NCBI GenBank assembly: GCA_029238935.1
Contig: JAQZBN010000006.1
Span: forward strand, 57,246 to 121,245
Direction: 5' to 3'
DNA: 64,000 nucleotides
Source of the DNA: Herbinix sp.
GTDB lineage: Bacteria; Bacillota; Clostridia; Lachnospirales; Lachnospiraceae
How positions within the stretch are numbered: position 1 is the stretch's first letter; each line of letters opens with the position of its first letter. The notes beneath the pieces were generated by a model. That model had not been told where the DNA came from. It saw nothing but the letters and a program-made list of their open reading frames with translations, and made no database searches. The position numbers were made by a program, and so were the translations under genes. Positions 1 through 8,565 of this stretch are shown piece by piece.

Positions 1-32
1 GACAAAAAAAAATAAAAAATTGTAAATTACTA

Positions 33-59
33 TAATGTTTTTAAAATACAAGCCGATAT
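33..59 (+). promoter_or_regulatory. sigma-D (sigma-28) type promoter of the flagellin gene
   Basis: TAAT at 33-36, a 15-base spacer and GCCGATAT at 52-59 closely match the flagellar sigma consensus TAAA-N15-GCCGATAA. It lies about 130 bases upstream of the flagellin start, so the transcript has a long leader. A sigma-A-like TATAAT at 31-36 overlaps the -35 part. Confidence 0.75.
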
Positions 60-90
60 ATATTATAAGTAAAACAATTGCTGTTCCATC

Positions 91-183
91 CAAAGGAGCG
101 TACGGCCGGAGGATGAGAAGCAGATTGCTTACTATAAAACATATAAGTAGCACGGATGCTACTATAAATTCAAGGAGGAAAAC
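91..183 (+). promoter_or_regulatory. Flagellin mRNA leader with CsrA-like binding sites
   Basis: A perfect 7-bp hairpin (146-152 with 157-163) shows CGGA in its tetraloop. The flagellin Shine-Dalgarno (174-178, AGGAGG type) holds two more GGA triplets 18 bases further on. This is the layout of the Bacillus subtilis hag leader, where CsrA binds a hairpin-loop GGA (BS1) and the ribosome binding site (BS2). Other GGA triplets lie at 95, 108 and 111. The layout is seen in the sequence; CsrA control is inferred from it, and no csrA or fliW gene is in the window. Confidence 0.6.
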
Positions 184-186
184 AAT

Positions 187-1005
187 ATGATAGTTCAACA
201 TAATATGCTTGCAGCAAATACAAACAGACAGTTAGGTATCACCAGTGGTAACCTTTCTAAGTCAACCGAGAAGTTAGCTTCTGGTTACAGAATTAATCGT
301 GCAGGAGATGATGCAGCAGGTCTTACCATTTCTGAAAAGATGAGAGGCCAGATCAAAGGTCTTGATCAAGCTTCCGCTAATGCTCAGGATGGTATCTCTT
401 TAATTCAGACAGCAGAAGGTGCTCTTTCTGAGACACATTCTATTCTTCAAAGAATGAGAGAGTTAACTGTTCAGGCATCTAACGATACTAACGTATCTAC
501 TGACCGTACAGCGATCAAGAAAGAGCTTACAGCTTTAACATGCGAAGTAAGCCGTATCGCAAAAGAAACTGAATTCAACACCATTAAGTTATTAAGCGGT
601 AAATTTACCGATAAGAAACTTCAGGTTGGCGCTAATAAGGGTCAGAAGATCAGCTTTACAATCAAGAGCATGACAGCAAAAGGTTTAAGCATCAGTAAGG
701 TTGCTTCCAATGTATCTAGCTATGATAAGGCTACCAAACAGTTATCTACTTTAGATGCTGCTATCAAGTCCGTATCTACAGCAAGATCCAAACTTGGTGC
801 ACTTCAGAACAGATTAGAGCATACGATTGCAAATGCAGATAACACTTCTGAGAACTTACAAGCAGCTGAGTCCCGTATCCGTGACGTAGACATGGCAAAA
901 GAAATGGTTGCTTACTCAAAGAGCAACATTCTTCAACAAGCAGCTCAGTCTATGTTAGCACAAGCAAATCAATCAACTCAAGGTGTATTATCACTCTTAG
1001 GATAA
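187..1005 (+). CDS. hag: Flagellin
   Basis: Structural subunit of the flagellar filament, 272 aa, at the short end of the family. The N-terminal D0/D1 region (about 1-140) carries the conserved core SGYRINRAGDDAAGL at 32-46 and the C-terminal D1/D0 region (about 185-272) carries ESRIRDVDMAKEM; the variable middle domain is almost absent. The filament surface is therefore small, and glycan sites would sit on Ser/Thr in the middle (about 140-200). Start ATG follows a strong AGGAGG. A single cysteine (Cys119) in the D1 part is unusual for a secreted filament protein. The gene stands alone between a sigma-D-like promoter and two terminators, directly in front of the glycosylation genes. Confidence 0.97.
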   Translation: MIVQHNMLAANTNRQLGITSGNLSKSTEKLASGYRINRAGDDAAGLTISEKMRGQIKGLDQASANAQDGISLIQTAEGALSETHSILQRMRELTVQASNDTNVSTDRTAIKKELTALTCEVSRIAKETEFNTIKLLSGKFTDKKLQVGANKGQKISFTIKSMTAKGLSISKVASNVSSYDKATKQLSTLDAAIKSVSTARSKLGALQNRLEHTIANADNTSENLQAAESRIRDVDMAKEMVAYSKSNILQQAAQSMLAQANQSTQGVLSLLG

Positions 1006-1030
1006 TTCATAATACTATCATGATGAAAGT

Positions 1031-1063
1031 GGGGTTGGCCTCTTGGGTCAACCCTATTTGTAT
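1031..1063 (+). terminator. Rho-independent terminator after flagellin
   Basis: GGGTTGGCC (1032-1040) and GGGTCAACCC (1045-1054) form a short GC-rich hairpin followed by TATTTGTAT. Confidence 0.7.
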
Positions 1064-1072
1064 ATATTCATG

Positions 1073-1108
1073 GCAAGTGATTAATATAGGAAGCCACTTG
1101 CTTTATTC
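1073..1108 (+). terminator. Second terminator-like hairpin after flagellin
   Basis: GCAAGTG (1073-1079) pairs with CACTTGC (1095-1101), followed by TTTATT. Together with the preceding hairpin it would separate the abundant flagellin transcript from the glycosylation genes. Confidence 0.6.
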
Positions 1109-1143
1109 TAGGATGATTCTTGGAAAGGTATAGGGAAACCAAT

Positions 1144-1452
1144 ATGATAGAGATAGCAGAGCGTATTAATCGAATACTGGAAGAGATAGCACAAGTAACT
1201 GATATGCTATATCAACAGAAATTAAATGAGGGATATGAAAAATTAAATGGAACCCTTACTAATTTAATTAATGTAACAGAAAAAATATTTGAATATAAAC
1301 AGCATAATTCGATTACCTTTGATGAAAATAAATTCATCGGCGGTCTTTCGCAGGCGATGAATGCAATGGAACTTAAGGATAGTGTTTTATTAGCAGATAT
1401 ATTATTGTTTGAGATTGCTAAACAGTTAAAAGATATGCTTGCTCAGATATAA
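1144..1452 (+). CDS. Small helical protein matching the N-terminal domain of Maf-like proteins
   Basis: 102 aa, predicted all-helical, no signal peptide and no recognised named family. Its pattern (RINRILEEIAQVTDMLY, then about 30 residues, then a LLADILLFEIAKQLKDML-type helix) lines up with the first 100 residues of the two Maf-like proteins at 22667 and 27731 (KRIFQHNINLISNIE, LLSDLYELKFLPFLYQL). Those two carry it as a fused domain; here it is separate and lies 12 bases upstream of the Maf-like protein at 1465, which lacks it. A partner or subunit role for that protein is inferred. ATG at 1144 is preferred because it aligns with the starts of the fused versions and has AGGGA upstream; an in-frame TTG at 1120 is an alternative. 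Confidence 0.75.
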   Translation: MIEIAERINRILEEIAQVTDMLYQQKLNEGYEKLNGTLTNLINVTEKIFEYKQHNSITFDENKFIGGLSQAMNAMELKDSVLLADILLFEIAKQLKDMLAQI

Positions 1453-1464
1453 AGGAGATCCCTT

Positions 1465-3300
1465 ATGAATTATAATGAGAAAAATATGGAGACTATCGAG
1501 ACCTGCAAAAGTTATCTATATGAGAAGATAAATGCAAAGCAATACGATAGGAATATAAACACCTTGGATCAGATTGAAATGATACCCACAAAATGTGGTG
1601 ATACGGCATTGGAAATCACGTTTCAATCTAAGAAGTATCGTTTGAATAGCAGCTACGATCCAGTACATGAGGCAAAACGCTGGATAATGCAATATGATAT
1701 GAAAAATATAGGAATTATTGTTATCATGTTTGGCCTGGGAAATGGTGTGTTCATAAGAGAATTATTAAAACATATCAGAGAAGATGTTGCGATATTAATT
1801 TATGAGCCTTCACAGGAACTGTTTTTTTATGTAATAGAACATTATGACATAAGTGATATCCTAAGTTCCGGTAATGTATCCATTACGGTGGAAGGAATTA
1901 ATGATAATGAGATCAAAAATCTCCTCAGTAATTATATCGACTGGATTAATTTAAAATCCCAGATTGTAACCTATCATCCACAATATGATAATATTTTTAG
2001 TGGAAGTGTAAAGAAATTTATTAAGATCGTTCAGGATAATATGGACCGTACTGTAGTGAATAAGAATACGGATATCGCAATTTCCGGTCTTACGGTCACA
2101 AATACGATCCGTAACATAAAATATCTACCAAAATATAACCTTGTTACAGACTTAAAAGGAAAATTCTCGAAGGATACACCTGCCATTATTGTAGCAGCAG
2201 GTCCTTCTTTAGATAAAAATATAGAAGAACTAAAACGTGCTAAAGGGAAAGCGGTAATCTTTGCAGTTGATACTGCTATGAAGTATTTACTTGCTCATAA
2301 TATTGAACCGGACTTTATCGTAACCTTGGATCCGAAAAAAGCGTTACGTCATCTTAGAGATGAACGTTGTAAACAGATACCGATCTTTAGCAGAATTGAT
2401 TCAAGACCGGAAAATATTGAACAAAATCAAAAGAGAATCATCTTATACAATTTGGAAGGGTATGTGAAAACCATTTTAGAACAGCTAGAGAAAGACACTG
2501 GAATACTTAACTCGGGTGGTTCTGTTGCAACCGGTGCCTTTTCCATCTGTGAAACCATAGGATTTCAAAGGATTATACTGGTGGGACAGGACCTGGCCTA
2601 TCTTGGAGAGAGTACCCATGCAGGAGGACTTAAAGTGGATGTCAGTGATGCCGGCAGCCACACGCAAATGGTAGAAGATATCTATGGAAATCCAATTAAA
2701 ACCCGTTATGACTGGTATGTCTATATCAGATGGTTTGAAGATGCCGTTGATATGTTTGAAGGGGAAGAAGTAATCGATGCCACTGAAGGAGGAGCCAAGA
2801 TAAAAGGAACTACCATTCTCACCCTTAGGGATGCCATCGATCAATATTGTACGAACGATATCGATTGTGATAGAATAATATCGGAATTAGAAACCACGTT
2901 AAGTACTGAGGAAGCGATTTGCGTCAGAGAACTAATGATACAAGATATCAAAGATCTGACCACGATGAAGGAGAAGGCCATAGAGGCAATTCAACTTTCA
3001 GATAAATTAATAGAAAAGTATGAGAAATCAATTACAGAATCAACATCAAGTACATTAAAAAATCATAGGTTAAGCCAGTTAAATCATGAGATGGAAGAGA
3101 AAAATGTATATGAATTAATTGACTGGGATATTTCTGCGGCCACTACAGATCGATTGGGTAATTTATATGTATATTCAGACGACGAAAAGCAGAACAAGCT
3201 TGACACTTATCAGAAAGCGAAGTTGATTTATGGTGCGATGATAGAATCGATTGATCGGATCAAACCATTATTGGAAGATGGAATAAGGTATTTTAATTGA
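1465..3300 (+). CDS. Motility accessory factor (Maf) family protein, DUF115/MptE-like
   Basis: 611 aa cytoplasmic protein of the family needed for flagellin glycosylation in Campylobacter, Helicobacter, Aeromonas and Clostridia, thought to transfer nonulosonic acids such as pseudaminic or legionaminic acid to flagellin Ser/Thr. The MptE-like core starts near residue 239 with AAGPSLDKNIEEL and continues with EPDFIVTLDP, NSGGSVATGAFSI (about 349) and GQDLAYLGESTHAGG. A charged helical tail follows (about 470-611). The region before the core (about 70-230) resembles the same region of the paralogues at 22667 and 27731. A strong AAAGGAG precedes the ATG. Position next to flagellin and a CMP-nonulosonate synthetase supports the role. 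Confidence 0.85.
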   Translation: MNYNEKNMETIETCKSYLYEKINAKQYDRNINTLDQIEMIPTKCGDTALEITFQSKKYRLNSSYDPVHEAKRWIMQYDMKNIGIIVIMFGLGNGVFIRELLKHIREDVAILIYEPSQELFFYVIEHYDISDILSSGNVSITVEGINDNEIKNLLSNYIDWINLKSQIVTYHPQYDNIFSGSVKKFIKIVQDNMDRTVVNKNTDIAISGLTVTNTIRNIKYLPKYNLVTDLKGKFSKDTPAIIVAAGPSLDKNIEELKRAKGKAVIFAVDTAMKYLLAHNIEPDFIVTLDPKKALRHLRDERCKQIPIFSRIDSRPENIEQNQKRIILYNLEGYVKTILEQLEKDTGILNSGGSVATGAFSICETIGFQRIILVGQDLAYLGESTHAGGLKVDVSDAGSHTQMVEDIYGNPIKTRYDWYVYIRWFEDAVDMFEGEEVIDATEGGAKIKGTTILTLRDAIDQYCTNDIDCDRIISELETTLSTEEAICVRELMIQDIKDLTTMKEKAIEAIQLSDKLIEKYEKSITESTSSTLKNHRLSQLNHEMEEKNVYELIDWDISAATTDRLGNLYVYSDDEKQNKLDTYQKAKLIYGAMIESIDRIKPLLEDGIRYFN

Positions 3301-3349
3301 TAGTTGTATTTAATTAATAATTGTATTTGGAGAAAGGAGCTGGGATAGA

Positions 3350-4357
3350 ATGGATATTTTAGCAATCATTCCGGCAAGAAGTGGATCAAAATCAGTACCT
3401 CATAAAAATATCAGAGAGATTGGCGGAAAACCAATGTTAGCTCATTCAATTGAGCATGCCAAAGCGTCGAAGTATATTAACCGAATTATTTTGAGTACGG
3501 ATAGTCCAGAGTATGCTAACATAGGACTGCGTTTTGGAGCCGAAGTTCCCTTCCTGCGTCCAGATGAATACTCTAACGATACATCACTTGATATTGAAGT
3601 ATTTTATCATTGCCTTACCTTTTTACAGGAGAAGGAAGGTTATATTCCCGAGATAGTGGTTCAACTAAGGCCTACCTATCCCATTCGAAATGTGGATGAT
3701 ATTGACCATATGATAGAGGTATTACTTAAAAATCCTGAAGCTGATTCGGTAAGAACAATTGCACCAGCTAAGGAAATTCCATATAAGATGTGGCACATGG
3801 ATGATCAGGGACATTTATCGCCAATCATGAGAGACATACCGGAGTGCTATAATATGCCAAGGCAGAAGCTCCCTAAAGTCTACTTCCAGAACGCTTGTAT
3901 CGATGTTGTCAGGAGTGAGGTTATCCTTAAGCAATATTCGATGTCGGGAAATTGCATTATTGGTTATGAGATGGATAAAAATTATGATATAGACACAGAA
4001 GAAGAATTTAAAAGAGCCAGTGATTATCTTGCTCTAATAACTGGTGGAAAACGTTTTGTATTTGACATTGATGGGGTAATAGCAAAACTTCATCCGAAGA
4101 ATGATTATAACGCAGCGGAACCAAATCAGCTGATGATTGATGTGATTAATAAACTATATAATATGGGGAACCATATCGTACTATTGACAGCCAGAGGATA
4201 TGTGACTGGTATTGATTGGGCAGAGATTACGAAAAAGCAATTAAATGATTGGGGACTTTGTTATCATGAATTATATTTTGGTAAACCCAATGCTGATTAT
4301 TATATTGATGATAAGATGATGGATATGCATTATCTGCTAGATCTAATGCATGAATAA
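3350..4357 (+). CDS. CMP-nonulosonic acid cytidylyltransferase fused to a HAD-type phosphatase domain
   Basis: 335 aa. Residues 1-225 are a NeuA/PseF/LegF-type cytidylyltransferase: IIPARSGSKSVPHKNI at 5-20 is the CTP-binding P-loop, followed by ILSTDSPEYA and QLRPTYPIRN. It would activate a sialic-acid-like sugar (legionaminic, pseudaminic or Neu5Ac type) as its CMP derivative. Residues about 235-335 are a HAD-superfamily domain with FDIDGVIA (catalytic DxD), LLTARG and KPNADYYIDDK. Such a phosphatase could dephosphorylate the 9-phosphate of the sugar; this is an inference. The gene follows the first Maf-like gene and has a strong GGAG site. Which nonulosonic acid is used cannot be read from the sequence. 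Confidence 0.85.
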   Translation: MDILAIIPARSGSKSVPHKNIREIGGKPMLAHSIEHAKASKYINRIILSTDSPEYANIGLRFGAEVPFLRPDEYSNDTSLDIEVFYHCLTFLQEKEGYIPEIVVQLRPTYPIRNVDDIDHMIEVLLKNPEADSVRTIAPAKEIPYKMWHMDDQGHLSPIMRDIPECYNMPRQKLPKVYFQNACIDVVRSEVILKQYSMSGNCIIGYEMDKNYDIDTEEEFKRASDYLALITGGKRFVFDIDGVIAKLHPKNDYNAAEPNQLMIDVINKLYNMGNHIVLLTARGYVTGIDWAEITKKQLNDWGLCYHELYFGKPNADYYIDDKMMDMHYLLDLMHE

Positions 4358-4420
4358 GCAGATAGACAGATAACGAATTTACTCAATAAGTATTTAACGA
4401 TTATTATAACGTAATGCCTA

Positions 4421-4541
4421 AGGTGTTTCGTAATAGTAAGTCAACTAAGAACCATAAAATCAGGCATTCCACTTCAGGTTTTTGATAGCTTAGGAGCAAG
4501 AGGCTTCTTAAACACCAATTACCAACAAGAGTTGCCTGATT
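4421..4541 (+). other. Interleaved inverted repeats in the 0.5-kb gap
   Basis: The gap 4358-4858 has no gene. AGGTGTTT (4421-4428) can pair with AAACACC (4510-4516), and AATCAGGCA (4458-4466) can pair with TGCCTGATT (4533-4541), which is followed by ATTTTATTA. The two stems interleave, so they are either a pseudoknot or two competing folds; the second could act as a terminator. I recognise no known RNA family. The rest of the gap is AT-rich, with a doubled ACTGCAAT near 4660. Confidence 0.4.
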
Positions 4542-4774
4542 ATTTTATTATGTAACATAACAATTGCAGCTTTGTTAATGTGATTCTATGTAAAGATGAA
4601 ATGATTTAATCCGAGCATTGAATCAATACATTCAGTGACTTAGGTATCCAATACTGCAATACTGCAATTATTCCAGTCAAACTCTATTGAAATCAAAAAA
4701 ATGGTATGATTTAATAACAAATATAGTACTAAAATGTGAGCGGTTAATTAATTGATTGAATTATGTGTTTTTAC

Positions 4775-4802
4775 TCAATATTATAGGAAATTTAGTCGAT
4801 AT
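4775..4802 (+). promoter_or_regulatory. Possible sigma-D promoter of the glycosyltransferase operon
   Basis: GTCGATAT at 4795-4802 differs by one base from the -10 element of the flagellin promoter and is followed by a similar AT-rich stretch. The -35 is weaker (TCAA at 4775-4778, 16-base spacer). It lies about 55 bases before the gene at 4859. Confidence 0.5.
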
Positions 4803-4858
4803 ATAGTATAATAGTAATAATAACAATACATGAAATACAATTGCCACCTAGGAGATAT

Positions 4859-7018
4859 ATGCTGAGATTATTTTGCTTTCTTGATGATCAAACAAATTTT
4901 AATGGTAAATTACAATCATTCATAGAACAATTGGATGTTCAGGGAAATGAGATCTATCTCTATACCGATATTACAAAGGTTCATGGACATATCCCCAGTG
5001 ATATCTTATATGCCTTAGATTCTAATGAAGGAAACAGAAAAGATTTGATACCATCTGTTTTTCTGACGAATATGAAAGAACTATTTGATTTGGTATATCG
5101 GATCTACCACCAAATATTTGATCATTTTATTTATTATGAGCAGGAAAATGTAAATACCTATTATCTGGAGGATATATATCAAAAGATTTATAATAGGGAT
5201 GTTACTAGGGATGAACGGTTATTTAAACCTATCTATACGAATAACCGAGCGGCAAATCATTTTAAAACACCGACATTAGATATTGAAATGCAAAGCAATC
5301 AATTACATGAAAAAAGAACAGCAGAAACCTTAATCAGAAAATATTACAACATCCATGGAGTATATTATCTATTTGAGCCGGTTGGGGCAAAGGACAGGAT
5401 AGTTATTCCCCATGGGGATTTTATCTATCCTGGTTTTGAGAATATGCAGTATTGCTATGATTACCCAAAGGATAGGCTGCGTTCCTTGTTTCATATGTTA
5501 AAACAAGGAGCTAATTTTGAGAAGCTATGTGATACTTTGGATGGATTGGAGAAGGATTTAAAAACTTTTTATCCGTATATAGGAACTCTGACTTTATGTA
5601 TTCTAGAGGATGCAGCTATTATGGAACAGGAAAAGCAAATTCTCCGTTCAGTCTTACTTTACTCTTTTTTAATGCAGGTAACGAGAGACACCAGATATAT
5701 CAATGATATGATACAAAATATAATAACAAATTCTTATCTATCCGGTGAGTCGAAGTTCTTTTTATGGAATCAATGTAAGCGGTATCTATTGGAAAACAGA
5801 GCAGCTAGTAATATAAGAACAACGGAGTTGATGAAGGAGTTATACCATAAAGCTTTTAATGAATACGAGCATATCTTAACATCAGAACTCGTTCCAATTT
5901 CCAAGGAAGAGAGAAATCAAGATTTGATTTTTGTGTTTACAACCCAGTTTTTGTCTGAACGTCATGCACCAACGCGAACAACGCTAGAACGCTGCTATAC
6001 TTTAGGTAAGCTCCTTGGAAAAAGAATTTTACTGATTAACACAAGAGAACAATACACCAGAAAAGGCGATGTAATGATACATCAGCCAACCTATGGAAAT
6101 GTGATAAAGAATTTTGATACGAAAACCTTTTATGAATACAAAGATCTGAAAATACCTTTTTATCAACCATCGGTAGATATGCCGGATTTGAATGTAATTC
6201 TTCAGTTATTGAAAAAAGTACGAGAAGCAAAACCATGGATGATTTTCACGATTGGGAATGGAAGTATCGCTGCTGATTTATGCGGTAGGCTGGTTCCCGA
6301 AGCTGCGATATCAGTTGCATTCTCAAAACTAGCCACGACCAAAGCGACTTTCTCTGTGATTGGGAGAAAGATAGCGGAAGATGAATGGAAAGGATTGCTG
6401 CAACAAGGATATTCCAAAGATAACATTATTGAAAGTACCTTTACCTTTGAACTTACTCCAAAGGTAAAATCGATTACAAGAGATGATTACAAAATCCCGA
6501 AGGATCGCTTTGTATTAATAACTATAGGCATCCGATTGGATACAGAAATACAGGATGATTTTATCCAGATGCTTCAGGCAACCTTCACCTATGGTACGCA
6601 TATTGTATTTGCCGGATATTTTGATCGTTATCAGGAATATTGTACAAAGTATCCCGAGTTTGCAAAAAACTCGACCTTTGTCGGTTATTCAAAGGATATC
6701 CTGGCGCTTATGGAGATCTGCGATTTGTATGTAAATCCAAGAAGGCTAGGAGGCGGCTTTTCGATTATCGAGGCCTTTCATGAGGGAAAACCGGGAGTTA
6801 CAACTGCATATGGTGACATAGCTGTTGCAGCCGGTCGTGATTTTTGTGTACAGGATTATACCGAGATGATAGAGACAATCAGAAGATACAAAGAAGATAA
6901 AGAATTTTATAATACGATGGCAGAGAAAGCGAAAGCTCGTGAAAAAGTGGTTACAGACTCAGCACTTTCGATGAGAAATATAATGAAAAGCATTCAGGAG
7001 AGCCCATTGTTTTTTTAG
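4859..7018 (+). CDS. Large glycosyltransferase with C-terminal GT4-like domain
   Basis: 719 aa. The C-terminal third carries a GT-B nucleotide-sugar-binding half: VGYSKDILALMEICDLYVNP followed by GGGFSIIEAFHEGKPGVTT, the usual acidic-x-glycine donor site of GT1/GT4 enzymes. The first 340 residues are helical and match nothing I recognise; residues about 355-560 would form the acceptor half. No signal peptide or membrane segment is seen, so it acts in the cytoplasm. ATG at 4859 is chosen because AGGAG lies 5-9 bases upstream; a TTG at 4841 has no such site. It starts the long co-directional series that ends at 24355. Sugar and acceptor are unknown. Confidence 0.8.
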   Translation: MLRLFCFLDDQTNFNGKLQSFIEQLDVQGNEIYLYTDITKVHGHIPSDILYALDSNEGNRKDLIPSVFLTNMKELFDLVYRIYHQIFDHFIYYEQENVNTYYLEDIYQKIYNRDVTRDERLFKPIYTNNRAANHFKTPTLDIEMQSNQLHEKRTAETLIRKYYNIHGVYYLFEPVGAKDRIVIPHGDFIYPGFENMQYCYDYPKDRLRSLFHMLKQGANFEKLCDTLDGLEKDLKTFYPYIGTLTLCILEDAAIMEQEKQILRSVLLYSFLMQVTRDTRYINDMIQNIITNSYLSGESKFFLWNQCKRYLLENRAASNIRTTELMKELYHKAFNEYEHILTSELVPISKEERNQDLIFVFTTQFLSERHAPTRTTLERCYTLGKLLGKRILLINTREQYTRKGDVMIHQPTYGNVIKNFDTKTFYEYKDLKIPFYQPSVDMPDLNVILQLLKKVREAKPWMIFTIGNGSIAADLCGRLVPEAAISVAFSKLATTKATFSVIGRKIAEDEWKGLLQQGYSKDNIIESTFTFELTPKVKSITRDDYKIPKDRFVLITIGIRLDTEIQDDFIQMLQATFTYGTHIVFAGYFDRYQEYCTKYPEFAKNSTFVGYSKDILALMEICDLYVNPRRLGGGFSIIEAFHEGKPGVTTAYGDIAVAAGRDFCVQDYTEMIETIRRYKEDKEFYNTMAEKAKAREKVVTDSALSMRNIMKSIQESPLFF

Positions 7019-7033
7019 TCTAGGAGGATACAT

Positions 7034-8536
7034 ATGAACGAGAATAAGAATACATTTAATGATCTATTTATATTTGAAATGGCAAACAGCCATCAAGGCA
7101 GTGTAGAGCATGGAATAGATATCATCAAGGCAATGAGCCGTATTGCAAGAAAATATAACATCAAAGCTGCTGTAAAGCTTCAGTTTAGGAATCTCGACTC
7201 CTTTATTCATCCGGGTTATGTGAATAGAACGGATGTGAACCATATTCCGAGATTTATTGGGACAAGACTTAATTATGATCAATTCTCCCAATTGGTAGAT
7301 GCTATTCATGATGAAGGACTAATCGCTATGAGTACTCCTTTCGACGAGGATGGGGTCGATTGGTGTATGGATATGGGTGTAGACATTATTAAGGTAGCTA
7401 GTTGCAGCTCCTTGGATTGGCCATTATTGACAAAGATTGCACTGACTCACAAACCAGTTATCATTTCTACCGGAGGAAAGACCCTATCCGACATTGATAA
7501 ACTATATAATTTCTTTACTCATAAAGGCTGTGAATTCTCATTTTTACACTGTGTCGCAGAATACCCTGCTCCAAAAGAACGTTTACAACTTGACTTTATT
7601 GATCGAATGAATCGCAGATATCCCGAAGTCACGATTGGTTATTCGGGACATGAGGATCCGGATGATAATATCGTTCCGATGATTGCAATAGCAAAGGGTG
7701 CTAAGCTACTGGAACGTCACGTTGGACTTCCGACGGAAACAATCAAATTAAATGCTTATTCTATGAATCCAGAACAGGCAGATCGATGGGTTAAATCTGT
7801 ATTAGATGCAAAACTTATTTGTGAAACAAAGAAAGATGATACAAAATACGTAAGTCAGGAAGAAGTTGATTCCTTACGATCTTTAATGCGTGGAGTATAT
7901 CTGAAAAAGGAAATAAAACAGGGTGAAACAATCAATAGAGAAGATGTTTTCTTTGCTATGCCATGTCACGATAGACAGATGAACAGCGGAGAGTTTGTTG
8001 ATGGCATAACTGCTAGTAGGGATTATGCAGTAAATGATCAACTTCTAGAAAAGAAACCGGTTACCGATATCAATTTAATGCGAAGTGTTGTTCATGATGC
8101 GAAAGGTATGTTATATGAGGCAGGAATTGCACTGGGCAATGATTTTGAAGTAGAACTATCCCATCATTACGGAATGAAGCATTTCAGACAATTTGGTGCT
8201 ATTATAATCAGCATCATCAATCGGGAATACTGTAAGAAGTTATTAGTGATTCTGCCAGGGCAGAAACACCCAATTCATCTGCATAAGGTGAAGGAAGAGA
8301 CCTTCCAATTATTATATGGTGATTTAACAGTAAATATAGAGGGCAAGGATCGATATCTGAAGCCCGGTGATATACAGACGGTATTACGGGGAGAGCCTCA
8401 TTCCTTTACTTCCAACCGTGGAGCAATTTTTGAAGAGGTATCTACCACACATATAAAAAATGATTCCTACTATGAGGATGATAAGATTAGAAGTCTAGAT
8501 CCGATTGAACGAAAAACCATATTAAAGAAATGGTAA
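7034..8536 (+). CDS. NeuB-family nonulosonic acid synthase with SAF and cupin domains
   Basis: 500 aa. Residues about 1-265 form a NeuB TIM barrel (FEMANSHQGSVEHG near the start, KLQFRNLDS, STPFDEDGVDW, IKVASCSSLDWPLL, STGGKTLSD, HCVAEYPAPKE, GYSGHEDPDD), which condenses phosphoenolpyruvate with a hexosamine-derived aldehyde sugar. Residues about 275-350 are the antifreeze-like SAF domain (LRRGVYL-type segment SLMRGVYLKKEIKQGE). About 150 residues follow that ordinary NeuB/LegI/PseI proteins (about 340 aa) lack; they contain a cupin (PGQKHPIHLHKVKEETFQLL, then LKPGDIQTVLRGEPHSF) with metal-ligand histidines and a glutamate. It makes the sugar activated by the cytidylyltransferase at 3350. It follows the 4859 gene by 15 bases. 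Confidence 0.9.
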   Translation: MNENKNTFNDLFIFEMANSHQGSVEHGIDIIKAMSRIARKYNIKAAVKLQFRNLDSFIHPGYVNRTDVNHIPRFIGTRLNYDQFSQLVDAIHDEGLIAMSTPFDEDGVDWCMDMGVDIIKVASCSSLDWPLLTKIALTHKPVIISTGGKTLSDIDKLYNFFTHKGCEFSFLHCVAEYPAPKERLQLDFIDRMNRRYPEVTIGYSGHEDPDDNIVPMIAIAKGAKLLERHVGLPTETIKLNAYSMNPEQADRWVKSVLDAKLICETKKDDTKYVSQEEVDSLRSLMRGVYLKKEIKQGETINREDVFFAMPCHDRQMNSGEFVDGITASRDYAVNDQLLEKKPVTDINLMRSVVHDAKGMLYEAGIALGNDFEVELSHHYGMKHFRQFGAIIISIINREYCKKLLVILPGQKHPIHLHKVKEETFQLLYGDLTVNIEGKDRYLKPGDIQTVLRGEPHSFTSNRGAIFEEVSTTHIKNDSYYEDDKIRSLDPIERKTILKKW

Positions 8537-8565
8537 TCAAATAATAGGAAAAGAAAAGGATAACT

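Noticed and set aside
2485..2844. Minus-strand open frame of 119 codons inside the Maf-like gene
   Set aside because: It is antisense to a well-conserved coding region, has no ribosome site and no recognisable product; the same holds for the other frames opposite or within real genes.
4841..4858. Upstream TTG start of the large glycosyltransferase
   Set aside because: The AGGAG ribosome site lies inside this extension and points to the ATG at 4859.
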